DNA of 64,000 nucleotides. Source: Amycolatopsis sp. EV170708-02-1. GTDB lineage: Bacteria; Actinomycetota; Actinomycetes; Mycobacteriales; Pseudonocardiaceae. Position 1 is the stretch's first letter. Every line of letters starts with the position of its first letter. The notes beneath the pieces were generated by a model, which was not told where the DNA came from, did not search any database, and was given only the letters and a program-made list of their open reading frames with translations. The translations under genes were made by a program, and so were the position numbers. The stretch lies in contig NZ_CP092497.1 in NCBI RefSeq assembly GCF_022479115.1, positions 2,046,001-2,110,000 of the forward strand. Reading direction: 5' to 3'. Shown in pieces: positions 1 to 8,442 of the stretch.

Positions 1-1
1 A

Positions 2-196
2 GAGGACCGGGAGCGCGCGACCGAACGGTTCTGGCGTGCCGGGGGCGACGGCGCGCCACGCGGCACGGGCCTCGGCCTCGCGATCGCGAGCCAGCACGTG
101 CTCGCCAGGGGCGGGAAGCTCGAACTACGTGAGGCGAAACCGCACGGCCTCGAAGTCCGCGTCGAACTCCCTCTCGCGGCAGGGGAAAAGGCATGA
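2..196 (+). CDS. Sensor histidine kinase, C-terminal fragment
   Basis: The window opens inside a reading frame that runs to a TGA at 194-196. The 64 visible residues include GTGLGLAIA followed by a short strand-rich tail ending VELPLAAGEKA. This is the G2 box and end of a HATPase_c domain, the ATP-binding part of a two-component sensor kinase. The sensor, membrane and DHp regions lie upstream of the window. Its stop overlaps the ATG of the TAXI lipoprotein gene (ATGA at 193-196), so the two genes are probably co-translated, and the binding protein may serve as a ligand-sensing partner of the kinase (inference). Confidence 0.85.
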   Translation, partial: EDRERATERFWRAGGDGAPRGTGLGLAIASQHVLARGGKLELREAKPHGLEVRVELPLAAGEKA

Positions 197-1134
197 CTGT
201 CACCAGGCGCACCGCGCTCCTCGCCGGGCTCGCGACGATCGCCGGATGTTCGGCCACGGGCTATCAGGGACCGGAACGTGAGGTCCTCATCGCGGCGGGC
301 GAGAACGGCGGTTTCTATCTGGCCTTCGCGGAACTCTTGGCCCAGCAGCTGAACCGGGCGGAACCACGGCTGCGGGCGACGGCCGTGGCCACCGAGGCCA
401 GTGTCGAAAACCTGCGGCGGCTACGGGACGGCAGGGCCGATCTCGGACTCGTCCTCGGAGACGTCGCCGAATCCGCTTTCCTCGGCGCGGAGCCGTTCTC
501 CGTCCCGATCGCGTTCTCGGCCATCGGCCGCGTCTACGAGAACTACCACCAGCTCGTCGTCCGGGTGGACGGCGGTGTGCGGTCACTCGCCGACCTGTCC
601 GGCCGGCCGGTGGCGATGGGCGCGAGCGGGTCCGGCGTCGCGGTGTTCAGCAGTCGCCTGTTCGCCCGCGCCGGGGTGCCGGTGAAGGCGAAGAACCTGC
701 TTCTGGGCGAAGCGATCAACGCGCTGGCCGCGCACGAGGTCGACGCGCTGCTCTGGTCCGGCGGGATCCCGACCCCCGCGCTCACCGAGCTGAACCGCAC
801 CACCCCGATCACGCTCCTCCCGCTCGACGGCCACCTTCCCGCGCTGCGCGCCGGCTTCGGTCCGGTGTACGACCAGGTCCACGTGCCGGCGCAGGCCTAT
901 CAGGGGGTCGGCGAGCTGCGGACGATCGGCGTCGCGAACCTGCTGCTGGCGGCTCCTTCGCTGCCCGACGACGTCGCGGCCGCGGTGGCGCGCGTGCTGG
1001 CCGGGCACGCCGCCGATCTCGTCCCCGCGGCCGCGGTGGGAACGCAGTTCCTCGACGTCCGGACGCTGATCGGCACCGGGAAGGTCCCGCTGCATCCCGG
1101 AGCCGCCTCGGCCTACCGTGCCCTGCACGGGTGA
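193..1134 (+). CDS. TAXI-family TRAP-type solute-binding lipoprotein
   Basis: A 313-residue extracytoplasmic binding protein. The N-terminus has a twin arginine (TRRTALLAGLATIAGCS) and a lipobox IAGC, so it should be lipid-anchored outside the membrane. The first 80 mature residues carry the TAXI (TRAP-associated extracytoplasmic immunogenic, NMT1-like) pattern: ENGGFYLAFAELLAQQLN, then SVENLRRLRDGRADLGLV. TAXI receptors normally work with a DctM-type TRAP permease to take up organic acids, but no permease gene lies downstream in this window. The 4-bp overlap with a sensor kinase suggests a role in ligand sensing. The ligand is unknown. Confidence 0.85.
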   Translation: MTVTRRTALLAGLATIAGCSATGYQGPEREVLIAAGENGGFYLAFAELLAQQLNRAEPRLRATAVATEASVENLRRLRDGRADLGLVLGDVAESAFLGAEPFSVPIAFSAIGRVYENYHQLVVRVDGGVRSLADLSGRPVAMGASGSGVAVFSSRLFARAGVPVKAKNLLLGEAINALAAHEVDALLWSGGIPTPALTELNRTTPITLLPLDGHLPALRAGFGPVYDQVHVPAQAYQGVGELRTIGVANLLLAAPSLPDDVAAAVARVLAGHAADLVPAAAVGTQFLDVRTLIGTGKVPLHPGAASAYRALHG

Positions 1135-1234
1135 TCGCGGCTCCATCTTCAGATGGATGCGCGTCGCACCGGGGCGCTGCCAGGGTCGGAAACAGGCGGC
1201 CACCGGGCCGCCCCGATCCGGAAGGATTCCAGCA

Positions 1235-2521
1235 TTGGGATCGAGACACACCAGGGTGGTGCGGAGTTCGGCGCTGATCGCGGGCCTCGCGCTCGCGGGC
1301 GGGCTCGCCACGGCGGCCCCCGCCGTCGCGGCCGACCAGGCCAAGCTCACCGCACCGGCCCTCACCGGCCCCTACGACGTCGGCACCACCGACCTCCACC
1401 TCGTCGACCGCTCCCGCGCCGATCCGTGGAAACCGGAGCGGCGCCGGGAGCTCATGGTCACCGTCACCTATCCGGCGGACCGGTTCGCCGACGGCCCGCG
1501 GGCGCCGTGGCTCACGCCCGGCGTGAGCGGCGTCATCGATCAGACGTTCGCGGCCGAGGACTATCTCGGTCTCCCGGTCGGCTCCATCGACTGGGCGTCG
1601 GCGAAGCGGCACGCCGAAACCGGCGTCCCGGTGGCGCACGGCGCACCGAAACCGGTGGCGCTCTTCTCCCCCGGGTTCGGCGGCCCTCGCGAGACGTACA
1701 CGACGATCGTCGACGACCTGGCCAGCCGCGGGTACGTGGTCGTCTCGCTTTCGCACACCTACGAAAGCGCCGCGGTCGAATTCCCCGGCGGCAGGCTCGA
1801 AACGGCCGTTCCGCCGGGCGAGGGACCGGAGTTCATGAAGAAGGCGCTCGACGCCCGGGTCGCCGACAGCCGGTTCGTCCTGGACAGGCTGTCGGACATC
1901 ACCCGCGGACAGAACCCGGACGCCGAGAACCGGCCGCTCCCCCGTGGGCTCGGCCGATCGCTCGACCTGTCCCGGGTCGGCGCCTACGGCCACTCCTACG
2001 GCGGGTTCACCGCCGGCGAGACGATGGTCCACGACCGCCGTGTCGACGCCGGGATCAACCTCGACGGCGCGATGGCGACCGCGTTCGGCTACCCGCCGGG
2101 CAGTGCCTACGTGCCCGGCGAGGTCACGAAACGCGGCCTCGACCGGCCGTTCCTGCTGATGGGCGCCGAGGGCGTCGACGAGAACGGCAAACCGCTGGAG
2201 CACACGCACCGGCACCCCGAGTTCGACCGCAGCTGGGCGGACTTCTGGGCGAACCAGCGCGGATGGAAGCGGGACCTCCTGCTTCGCGGTGGCAGCACGC
2301 ATATGGCGTACAGCGATCTGCAGGTCGTGGTGCCGCAGCTCGGCTCGCGAGTCGCGCCGGAGAAGCGGGAGGCGGTCATCGGCACGATCGATCCCCGTCG
2401 TTCGGTGGCCGCTCAGCGGGACTACATCGGCGCGTTCTTCGACCTGCACCTCCGCGGCCGGGACAAGCACCTGTTCGACGGTGAGTCGCCGCGGCATCCG
2501 AATATCGATTTCATCGAGTAG
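1235..2521 (+). CDS. Secreted alpha/beta hydrolase (PAF-acetylhydrolase/lipase-like)
   Basis: A TTG start at 1235 is preferred: it has a GAAGG ribosome site 9 nt upstream and begins a clean signal peptide (GSRHTRVVRSSALIAGLALA, ending at AVAAD). An upstream ATG at 1118 lies inside the TAXI gene and would add 39 residues of non-coding character. The protein is about 428 residues. The nucleophile elbow is GHSYGG, and the FSPGFGG segment is a probable oxyanion hole. The pattern fits the platelet-activating-factor acetylhydrolase/dienelactone-hydrolase-like secreted esterases of actinomycetes. The substrate is unknown. Confidence 0.8.
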   Translation: MGSRHTRVVRSSALIAGLALAGGLATAAPAVAADQAKLTAPALTGPYDVGTTDLHLVDRSRADPWKPERRRELMVTVTYPADRFADGPRAPWLTPGVSGVIDQTFAAEDYLGLPVGSIDWASAKRHAETGVPVAHGAPKPVALFSPGFGGPRETYTTIVDDLASRGYVVVSLSHTYESAAVEFPGGRLETAVPPGEGPEFMKKALDARVADSRFVLDRLSDITRGQNPDAENRPLPRGLGRSLDLSRVGAYGHSYGGFTAGETMVHDRRVDAGINLDGAMATAFGYPPGSAYVPGEVTKRGLDRPFLLMGAEGVDENGKPLEHTHRHPEFDRSWADFWANQRGWKRDLLLRGGSTHMAYSDLQVVVPQLGSRVAPEKREAVIGTIDPRRSVAAQRDYIGAFFDLHLRGRDKHLFDGESPRHPNIDFIE

Positions 2522-2557
2522 GGGGCTGAAGGGGACTTTCCCCGCATGCCATCGGGC

Positions 2558-2600
2558 GAAGGACGCTTTCACCGCATGCGATGCGGGGAAAGCGTCCTTC
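2558..2600. terminator. Perfect inverted repeat, likely terminator of the hydrolase gene
   Basis: Thirteen-base arms (GAAGGACGCTTTC at 2558-2570, complement at 2588-2600) flank a 17-nt loop containing GCATGCGATGC. It sits between the hydrolase stop and the thioesterase start. There is no T-tract. The GAAGG...CCTTC ends match other intergenic hairpins in this window. Confidence 0.6.
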
Positions 2601-2618
2601 GGCCCCTACATTGGTCGG

Positions 2619-3041
2619 GTGAAGAAACCCATCGTCGAGATGCCGCTGCGCGTGCGCTACCACGAATGCGACGGACAGGGCATCGTGTTCAACGCGCACT
2701 ACCTCGCCTATGTGGACATGGCCATGTTCGAGGTGGAGAAGGCCCTCTTCGGCTCGCACCAGGAGGCGCTGGCCCGCGGTGTCGACGTCGTCGTCGCCGA
2801 ATCGAACCTCCGCTACCGCGCGCCTTGCCGCTACGACGACCAACTGATCGTCGCCGTGTTCCTGAACCACCTCGGCACGACGTCGCTGATCATCGACTTC
2901 CAGATCACCCGCGACGGCGTCGTGTGCGCGGAAGTGAAGACCCGCTACGTCTTCGTCGATCCGGCGACGCTCACGAAGGCGGCGCCGCCCGCGGCGGTGC
3001 GCGAGGCGTACGCCCCCTTCGTGCCCGCTCAGGCGGACTGA
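2619..3041 (+). CDS. Acyl-CoA thioesterase, 4HBT hotdog family
   Basis: About 140 residues from a GTG at 2619 (VKKPIVEMPLRVRYHECDGQG); an ATG at 2640 is an alternative. The N-terminal block RYHECDGQGIVFNAHYLAYVD is the 4-hydroxybenzoyl-CoA thioesterase/YbgC-like signature, with the catalytic Asp in ECDGQG and the N-x-x-Y helix start. The product should hydrolyse short acyl-CoAs in the cytoplasm. The 3' end overlaps the convergent phoD gene by 13 bp. Confidence 0.85.
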   Translation: MKKPIVEMPLRVRYHECDGQGIVFNAHYLAYVDMAMFEVEKALFGSHQEALARGVDVVVAESNLRYRAPCRYDDQLIVAVFLNHLGTTSLIIDFQITRDGVVCAEVKTRYVFVDPATLTKAAPPAAVREAYAPFVPAQAD

Positions 3042-4624
3042 ACGCCGGGCCGCCGGTCTTCGACGACGTAACTGGCCCGTGTGCTGATCGGCGCTCCAGG
3101 GGTGTTGACGTACGGCACCACCCGGAAGTCGCTCCGCCAGCGCTGCCGGTTCACGTTCACCCGGACGTAGCCGCGCTGGCTGTTGAAGAACTTCATGTGC
3201 GGGTTGGCCTTCAGCAGGTTCTCACCGCCGGGTGTCATGTCCGCGCCGTTGCCGCCGCTGGTGATCGACGTCCCGACGAACTCGCTCGCCACGGTGGGCG
3301 AGCCGGGGTCGCCGAAGTCGCGCTTGAGGTCCCAGGCGTAGTTCTGGTGCCTGTCGCCGGTGATGACCACCAGGTTGCGCACTCCACGGTCCTGCGCCGC
3401 GGCGAGCACGCGGTCGCGGTCGGCGACGTAGCCGTCCCACGGGTCGAGGTAGACGTTCGTGGCCTCGCCCGCGTCGGTGTCGGTCTGGCCCATCGGCGCC
3501 TGGTTGCCGAGAATCTGCCACCGCGCGCGGGACCGCGAGAACCCGTCGAGCAGCCATTGCCGCTGCTCCGAGCCGAGCAGGGTGCGGTTCTCGTCGAACC
3601 GCTCGGTGCAGTTCGCCGACTGGCCGTCGCCGCACGGCTGGTCGTCGCGGTACTGGCGGGTGTCGAGCATGGTGAAATCGGCCAGCGTGCCGTAGCTGAG
3701 CCGGCGGTGAAGCCGCGCGTCCGGGCCCTTCGGCAGCTGGGCGATGCGGTACGGCAGGTGCTCGTACATCGCCTGGAACGCCTCGGCCCGCCGCTGCCGG
3801 AACACCGCGCGGTCCTGGTCCGGTTCCTTGTCGATCTGCGAGATGTCGCCCGCCCAGTTGTTCTCCACCTCGTGGTCGTCGTTGACGTGGATCCACGGGA
3901 AGGCGGCGTGCGCGGCCATCAGCGGCGCTTCGGACTTGTAGAGCGCGTACTGGAGCCGGTAGCGGGCCAGGTCGAAGGTCTCGCCCTTGAACTGCGGCCC
4001 CACCGGCGTACCGCGGCCGATACCGGTGACACCGCTTTCGTAGAGGTAGTCGCCCAGGTGCACGACCAGGTCGAGGTCTTCGGCCGCCATGTGCTCGTAG
4101 GCGGTGAAGTGCCCGGCCTCCCAGCTCTGGCAGGACGCGAACGCGAAGTTCAGCTCACGCGGCGACGACCACGCGACCGGCGCCGTCCGGGTGCGGCCGA
4201 CCGGCGAGATCACGCCGCCCGTGCGGAAACGGTAGAAGTACTCGTGATCCGGCGCGAGACCGTGGACCTCCGGGTGCACGGAGTGGCCGAGTTCGGGCGT
4301 GGCGACCACGGACCCGCGGCGGACGACGGCGCGGAAACGCTCGTCGAGCGACACTTCGTACTCGACCCGGACCGGCGTTCGCGGCATGCCGCCGAAACCG
4401 TCGGCCTCGTACGGCTTCGGCGCGAGCCTGGTCCAGAGCACGACACCGCCGGGCAACGGGTCGCCCGACGCGACACCGAGGGTGAACGGGTCGCCGGCAC
4501 CGCGGGCGAGCGGCATCGCGCCGGCGGCGTTCCAGGCACCGGTCCCCAGCAGGACGGCGGCCGCGCCGGCGGAGCCATAACCGAGGAAGCGACGCCGCGA
4601 CAGGGGGTGAGGGAGCGAAGGCAT
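3029..4624 (-). CDS. phoD: PhoD-type alkaline phosphatase/phosphodiesterase, Tat-exported
   Basis: The start at 4624 has AGGAGG 6 nt upstream, giving 531 residues; an in-frame start at 4651 is less likely. The N-terminus is a classic Tat signal (LSRRRFLGYGSAGAAAVLLG). An immunoglobulin-like N-terminal domain is followed by the PhoD metallophosphoesterase domain with HLGDYLYE, NDDHEVENNW and TGDRHQNYAW, which supply the metal ligands (Ca/Fe in characterised PhoD). It should release phosphate from organic phosphodiesters outside the cell. No PHO box was identified upstream. Confidence 0.9.
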   Translation of the reverse strand: MPSLPHPLSRRRFLGYGSAGAAAVLLGTGAWNAAGAMPLARGAGDPFTLGVASGDPLPGGVVLWTRLAPKPYEADGFGGMPRTPVRVEYEVSLDERFRAVVRRGSVVATPELGHSVHPEVHGLAPDHEYFYRFRTGGVISPVGRTRTAPVAWSSPRELNFAFASCQSWEAGHFTAYEHMAAEDLDLVVHLGDYLYESGVTGIGRGTPVGPQFKGETFDLARYRLQYALYKSEAPLMAAHAAFPWIHVNDDHEVENNWAGDISQIDKEPDQDRAVFRQRRAEAFQAMYEHLPYRIAQLPKGPDARLHRRLSYGTLADFTMLDTRQYRDDQPCGDGQSANCTERFDENRTLLGSEQRQWLLDGFSRSRARWQILGNQAPMGQTDTDAGEATNVYLDPWDGYVADRDRVLAAAQDRGVRNLVVITGDRHQNYAWDLKRDFGDPGSPTVASEFVGTSITSGGNGADMTPGGENLLKANPHMKFFNSQRGYVRVNVNRQRWRSDFRVVPYVNTPGAPISTRASYVVEDRRPGVQSA

Positions 4625-4735
4625 GAAGCCCTCCTGTGGTGGGATGGTCACGGGCGGGCCTCATGCTCGTCCGGCTTGATGGCCGCCCGGCCGCGCTCAG
4701 GCGAAGCGCCCGTGAACGAAAGACGATCAACCCTC

Positions 4736-5197
4736 GTGTTCCGCATCCTGTTCTACCGCCCCGAAATCCCGCCCAACACGGGTAACGCGATCCGCTTGAC
4801 CGCGAACACCGGCTGCGAACTCCACCTGGTGGAGCCGCTCGGTTTCACGCTGGAGGACAAGCAGTTACGGCGCGCCGGGCTCGACTACCACGACCTCGCG
4901 CGCGTCCACGTCCACGCGGATCTCGACGCCGCATGGGCGGCGCTGCTGCCCGCCCGGGTCTACGCGTTCAGCGCCTCGGCGACGCGGCTGCACACCGACG
5001 TCGCGTACGAGCCCGGTGACGTGCTGATGTTCGGGCCGGAGTCGGCGGGGCTGCCTCGTGAAGTGCAGGAGTCGGCCGAGGTGACCGACCGGGTACGGCT
5101 GCCGATGCTGCCTTCGAGCCGGTCGCTGAACCTTTCGAACACCGCTGCGATCAGTGTGTACGAGGCTTGGCGGCAGAACGGCTTCGCGGCCCCCTGA
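4736..5197 (+). CDS. trmL: tRNA (cytidine/uridine-34 2'-O)-methyltransferase, SPOUT family
   Basis: About 153 residues from GTG 4736 (VFRILFYRPEIPPNTGNAIR), which matches the usual start of TrmL; a GTG at 4712 would add eight residues. Family motifs are PEIPPNTGN near the N-terminus, FGPESAGLP in the SAM-binding knot and SLNLSNTAAIS near the C-terminus. TrmL methylates the ribose of the wobble nucleotide of certain tRNA-Leu species using SAM. It is divergent from phoD across about 110 bp. Confidence 0.88.
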   Translation: MFRILFYRPEIPPNTGNAIRLTANTGCELHLVEPLGFTLEDKQLRRAGLDYHDLARVHVHADLDAAWAALLPARVYAFSASATRLHTDVAYEPGDVLMFGPESAGLPREVQESAEVTDRVRLPMLPSSRSLNLSNTAAISVYEAWRQNGFAAP

Positions 5198-5242
5198 CCG
5201 CCCCGCCCCGGAGGCTATGAACGGTCCGTGAGTCGGTGGCGG

Positions 5243-5290
5243 GATGAAGGCTCCCTTCGCCGCGTCTAATGCGGTGAAGGGAGCTTCATC
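5243..5290. terminator. Imperfect inverted repeat between trmL and the VWA gene
   Basis: Arms GATGAAGGCTCCCTTC and GAAGGGAGCTTCATC pair with one bulged base, and an inner GCCGC/GCGGT extension. It lies between two convergent genes and so could terminate both. It belongs to the GAAGG-type hairpin family seen repeatedly in this window. Confidence 0.5.
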
Positions 5291-5348
5291 CCCGAGCCAG
5301 CGTTGCGAAGGTGGCTTTCGCGACACAGCCGCCGCCCAGAAAGGCCGC

Positions 5349-6329
5349 TTACGGCAGGCGCTGCCCCAGGAAGAGCGAAGCCGCGGCACCGATCATCAGC
5401 ACCAGAGTCCCGATGATGACCCATGGCCTGCTCGCGTCGGCGTCCTTGAGCTCGTACCCGATCTGCTCGCCGAGGTCGTCGTACACGCGTTTCAGCTCTT
5501 CAGCGCTGGCCGCCTTGTAGAAATCGCCGCCCGAAAGCCGCGCGATCTCCTCCAGCGACTCGACGTCGACCTTGACTTCCTGCGGTTTGCCGTCGATGTC
5601 GACCGAGCCGTGCGTGGTCCCGAACGCGATCGACGAGATCGGCACCTGCGCCTGCTTCGCGGCCTGAGCGGCCGTGTAGCCGCCTCGCGGCGCGTACAGG
5701 TCGTCCGGGACGGTCTGCTTGCCGTCGCTCATCAACACGATCCGCGCGGGCGGCGGGCCCTCAGCGCCACCGACGATCGCCGAGAAGCTCTCGATCGACT
5801 GCAGCGCGGCGAAGATCCCTTCGCCGGTGGCGGTGGACTGCGCCAGCTTGAGATTGTCGATCGCCTTCACCACGCCACCGCGATCGGTGGTCGGCGCGAC
5901 CAGCACGGTCGCCGTGCCCGCGAACGAGATCAGCCCGAGGTTCACGCCCGGGGTCATGTTCTGCGCGAACGACCGCGCCGACTCCTGGGCCGCCTTCAGC
6001 CGGGTCGGGGCGACGTCGGTCGCTTCCATCGACAGCGAGGTGTCGATCACCAGCATCACCGTGGCCCGGTTCCGGGGCACCTTCTGCTCGGCCGTCGGCC
6101 CGGCGAGCGCGACGGTGAGCACCAGCAGCGAAAGCACGATCAGGATGGCGGGAACGTGCCGCACCCATCCTTGGCTCTTCGGCGCGACCTTCTCCAGCAG
6201 TTCCAGGTTGGCGAACCGCATGGTGCGCTTGCGCCGCGCGCGCTGGGAAAGCACATAGCCCACGGCCACCGCGGCGACCGCCAGCAGCAGCAGGAACCAC
6301 CACGGTGACGCGAATCCGGTGAGGCTCAC
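5349..6329 (-). CDS. VWA-domain membrane protein (Rv1481/BatA-like)
   Basis: GTG start at 6329, overlapping the DUF58 stop by 4 bp, giving 326 residues. Two N-terminal membrane helices (WWFLLLLAVAAVAVGY and HVPAILIVLSLLVLTVALAG) precede a von Willebrand factor A domain with the MIDAS motif DTSLS. A last helix (PWVIIGTLVLMIGAAASLFL) sits at the C-terminus. With MoxR and DUF58 it forms the usual MoxR-type chaperone module, in which the ATPase is thought to act on VWA partners at the envelope. It is last in the ripA-to-VWA block. Confidence 0.9.
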   Translation of the reverse strand: MSLTGFASPWWFLLLLAVAAVAVGYVLSQRARRKRTMRFANLELLEKVAPKSQGWVRHVPAILIVLSLLVLTVALAGPTAEQKVPRNRATVMLVIDTSLSMEATDVAPTRLKAAQESARSFAQNMTPGVNLGLISFAGTATVLVAPTTDRGGVVKAIDNLKLAQSTATGEGIFAALQSIESFSAIVGGAEGPPPARIVLMSDGKQTVPDDLYAPRGGYTAAQAAKQAQVPISSIAFGTTHGSVDIDGKPQEVKVDVESLEEIARLSGGDFYKAASAEELKRVYDDLGEQIGYELKDADASRPWVIIGTLVLMIGAAASLFLGQRLP

Positions 6330-7270
6330 GCGACACCACCGGACCAGCGTCGTTTGCGGGCCACCACGAACCGGACCATGTCCGCGATCCAGTCCGAATC
6401 GGTGCGCAGCACCAGATGCGCGGCACCGGCGCGGCGCAGCGCGGCCGCGACCTCCTGCCGGTGTGCGTGCGCCGCGGCGCCGAATTCCTTGCGCAGCAAG
6501 GCCGAAGCGTGCACTTCGCGCTGTTTCCCTGTCTCCGGGTCGGCCAGCACGACGGTGCCCACGTCGGGCAGGTCGATGTCGCGCGGGTCGAGGACTTCGA
6601 TGGCGATGAGGTCGTGGTGCCCGCCGAGCGCCCGCAACGGGCGCTGCCATTCGGTGTCGCCGAGGAAGTCGGAGATCACGACGGCGAGCCCGCGACGACG
6701 CGGCGGACGGCGCAGTTTCTCCAGTGCCGCGGCGAGATCCCCGCGGACGCCTTCCTCGGCGCGCGGGGTCTCGGCGATCTTGCGGACCAGCCCTCGCGCG
6801 TGCGGGAGCCCGCCGCGCGCCGGGATGCGCGTGATGCTGCCCGCCCCGTTGGAGACGAGCGCGCCGATCCGGTTGCCGCCACCGCCGGTCAGATGGGCGA
6901 CCGCGGCCGTCGCGCAGACGACCAGGTCGCGCTTCTCGCACAGCGCCGTGCCGAAGTCGAGGCTCGCGGACACGTCCGCCACCAGCCACGTCTCCAGTTC
7001 GCGATCGGCGACGGTTTCCCGGATATGCGGGCTCGTCGTCCGCGCGGTGACCGCCCAATCCATCCGGCGGACGTCGTCACCGGGCTGGTACGGCCGGGCC
7101 TCCCCCGGTTCCGAACCGGGCCCCGGCACCAGGCCGAGATGGTTCCCCTGCAACAGCCCGTCGAGACGGCGGCGCACGTCGAGTTCGAGCGTGCGCAGGC
7201 CCGCCTCCATCCGCTCCCCGCGGAGTACCGGCGGAGCCCAGGAAGGACGTTCGCCCTTCTCGTTCTTCAC
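6326..7270 (-). CDS. DUF58 domain protein (Rv1480-like)
   Basis: A 314-residue cytoplasmic protein with the conserved DUF58 core: PGEARPYQPGDDVRRMDW followed by a VWA-like fold segment (ETWLVADVSASLDFG). It lies between moxR and the VWA membrane gene with 9 bp and -4 bp spacing, so one transcript is likely. DUF58 proteins accompany MoxR ATPases. Their biochemical role is not established; an adaptor between ATPase and VWA protein is the usual guess. Confidence 0.88.
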   Translation of the reverse strand: MKNEKGERPSWAPPVLRGERMEAGLRTLELDVRRRLDGLLQGNHLGLVPGPGSEPGEARPYQPGDDVRRMDWAVTARTTSPHIRETVADRELETWLVADVSASLDFGTALCEKRDLVVCATAAVAHLTGGGGNRIGALVSNGAGSITRIPARGGLPHARGLVRKIAETPRAEEGVRGDLAAALEKLRRPPRRRGLAVVISDFLGDTEWQRPLRALGGHHDLIAIEVLDPRDIDLPDVGTVVLADPETGKQREVHASALLRKEFGAAAHAHRQEVAAALRRAGAAHLVLRTDSDWIADMVRFVVARKRRWSGGVA

Positions 7271-7279
7271 TCGGATCCC

Positions 7280-8350
7280 TTACCTGACGGGCGCGCCGGC
7301 CGGGACCGGTCCGCCCTGCCCGGCGCCGCCCTGCGGACGGGCCGAGACCTGCGGCAGCGGCACGGTCTGCAGCACCCGCGTGATGATGTGGTCGATGGGG
7401 ACGCCGTCGGCCAGCGCGTCGTAGGACAGCACGAGCCGGTGACGCAGCACGTCGGGAACGACGTCGACGACGTCCTGCGGCAGCACGTAGTCCCGCCCGC
7501 GGACCAGCGCCAGCGCGCGGGCCGCGGCGATGATGCCGAGGCTGGCGCGCGGCGAGGCGCCGTAGGACACCCAGCCCGCGACGTCGGCGAGGCCGTGGTC
7601 GTTCGGCGTACGGGTGGTGAGCACGAGGCGCACGACGTAGTCGACGAGCGCGTGGTGCACGAAGACCTGCGAAGCGACGTTCTGCAGCCGCACCAGCTCC
7701 GCCGGGCTGAGCACCTCCTGCGGGGTGGGCGGGGTGACGCCCATCCGGTAGATGATCTCGCGCTCTTCCTCGGCCGTCGGGTACTCGACGACGATCTTGA
7801 ACAGGAAGCGGTCCCGCTGCGCCTCGGGCAGCGGGTACACCCCCTCGTTCTCGATCGGGTTCTGCGTGGCGAGCACGAGGAACGGGTCGGGCATCGGGAA
7901 GGTCTGGCCGCCGATCGACACGTGCCGCTCGGCCATCACCTCGAGCATCGCCGACTGCACCTTCGCGGGCGCGCGGTTGATCTCGTCGGCGAGCACGAAG
8001 TTCGCCACCACCGGGCCGAGCTCGACGTCGAACCGCTCGGCGCCCTGCCGGTAGATCCGGGTGCCGAGGATGTCGGCGGGCACCAGGTCCGGGGTGAACT
8101 GCACGCGCGAGAACGAGCCGCCGACCACGCGCGCGAAGGTCTCGACGGCGAGGGTCTTCGCGACACCGGGAACACCTTCGAGCAGGAGGTGGCCCCTGGC
8201 CAGCAGGCCGACCAGCATCCGCTCGACCAGCCTGTCCTGGCCGACGATGATCCGCTTGACCTCGAACACGGTCCGCTCCAGCAACTGGGCGTCCCGCGCC
8301 GGCGTTCCGGGCTGCTGCTGCGCGCCGTCGGCGTAGCCGGGCTCGGTCAC
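7280..8350 (-). CDS. moxR1: MoxR-family AAA+ ATPase
   Basis: GTG start at 8350 with AGGAGG 6 nt upstream; 356 residues. Walker A is GVPGVAKT, Walker B is VLADEINRAP and sensor 1 is LATQNPIE, all characteristic of MoxR AAA+ proteins. The C-terminal lid domain is present and the last 25 residues are Gly/Pro/Gln-rich. The gene heads the moxR-DUF58-VWA module, and the order matches M. tuberculosis Rv1479-Rv1481 (knowledge of that locus). The role is probably chaperone-like maturation of envelope proteins. Confidence 0.92.
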   Translation of the reverse strand: MTEPGYADGAQQQPGTPARDAQLLERTVFEVKRIIVGQDRLVERMLVGLLARGHLLLEGVPGVAKTLAVETFARVVGGSFSRVQFTPDLVPADILGTRIYRQGAERFDVELGPVVANFVLADEINRAPAKVQSAMLEVMAERHVSIGGQTFPMPDPFLVLATQNPIENEGVYPLPEAQRDRFLFKIVVEYPTAEEEREIIYRMGVTPPTPQEVLSPAELVRLQNVASQVFVHHALVDYVVRLVLTTRTPNDHGLADVAGWVSYGASPRASLGIIAAARALALVRGRDYVLPQDVVDVVPDVLRHRLVLSYDALADGVPIDHIITRVLQTVPLPQVSARPQGGAGQGGPVPAGAPVR

Positions 8351-8442
8351 TCGTGCCTCCTGTGTTCCCCGCTTGCGTTCTTGCGTCCGGATGTGACCGT
8401 AGTGGTCGGTGACACAGCCGTTCGTGACGGTAGCCAACCCGA

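Noticed and set aside
1118..1234. Upstream ATG for the secreted hydrolase
   Set aside because: The extension overlaps the TAXI gene and lacks a signal peptide start; TTG 1235 has a ribosome site and begins the signal peptide.
2546..4735. Open frame in the trmL frame running back through the thioesterase and phoD region
   Set aside because: Only the last 154 codons resemble TrmL; upstream it is antisense to phoD.
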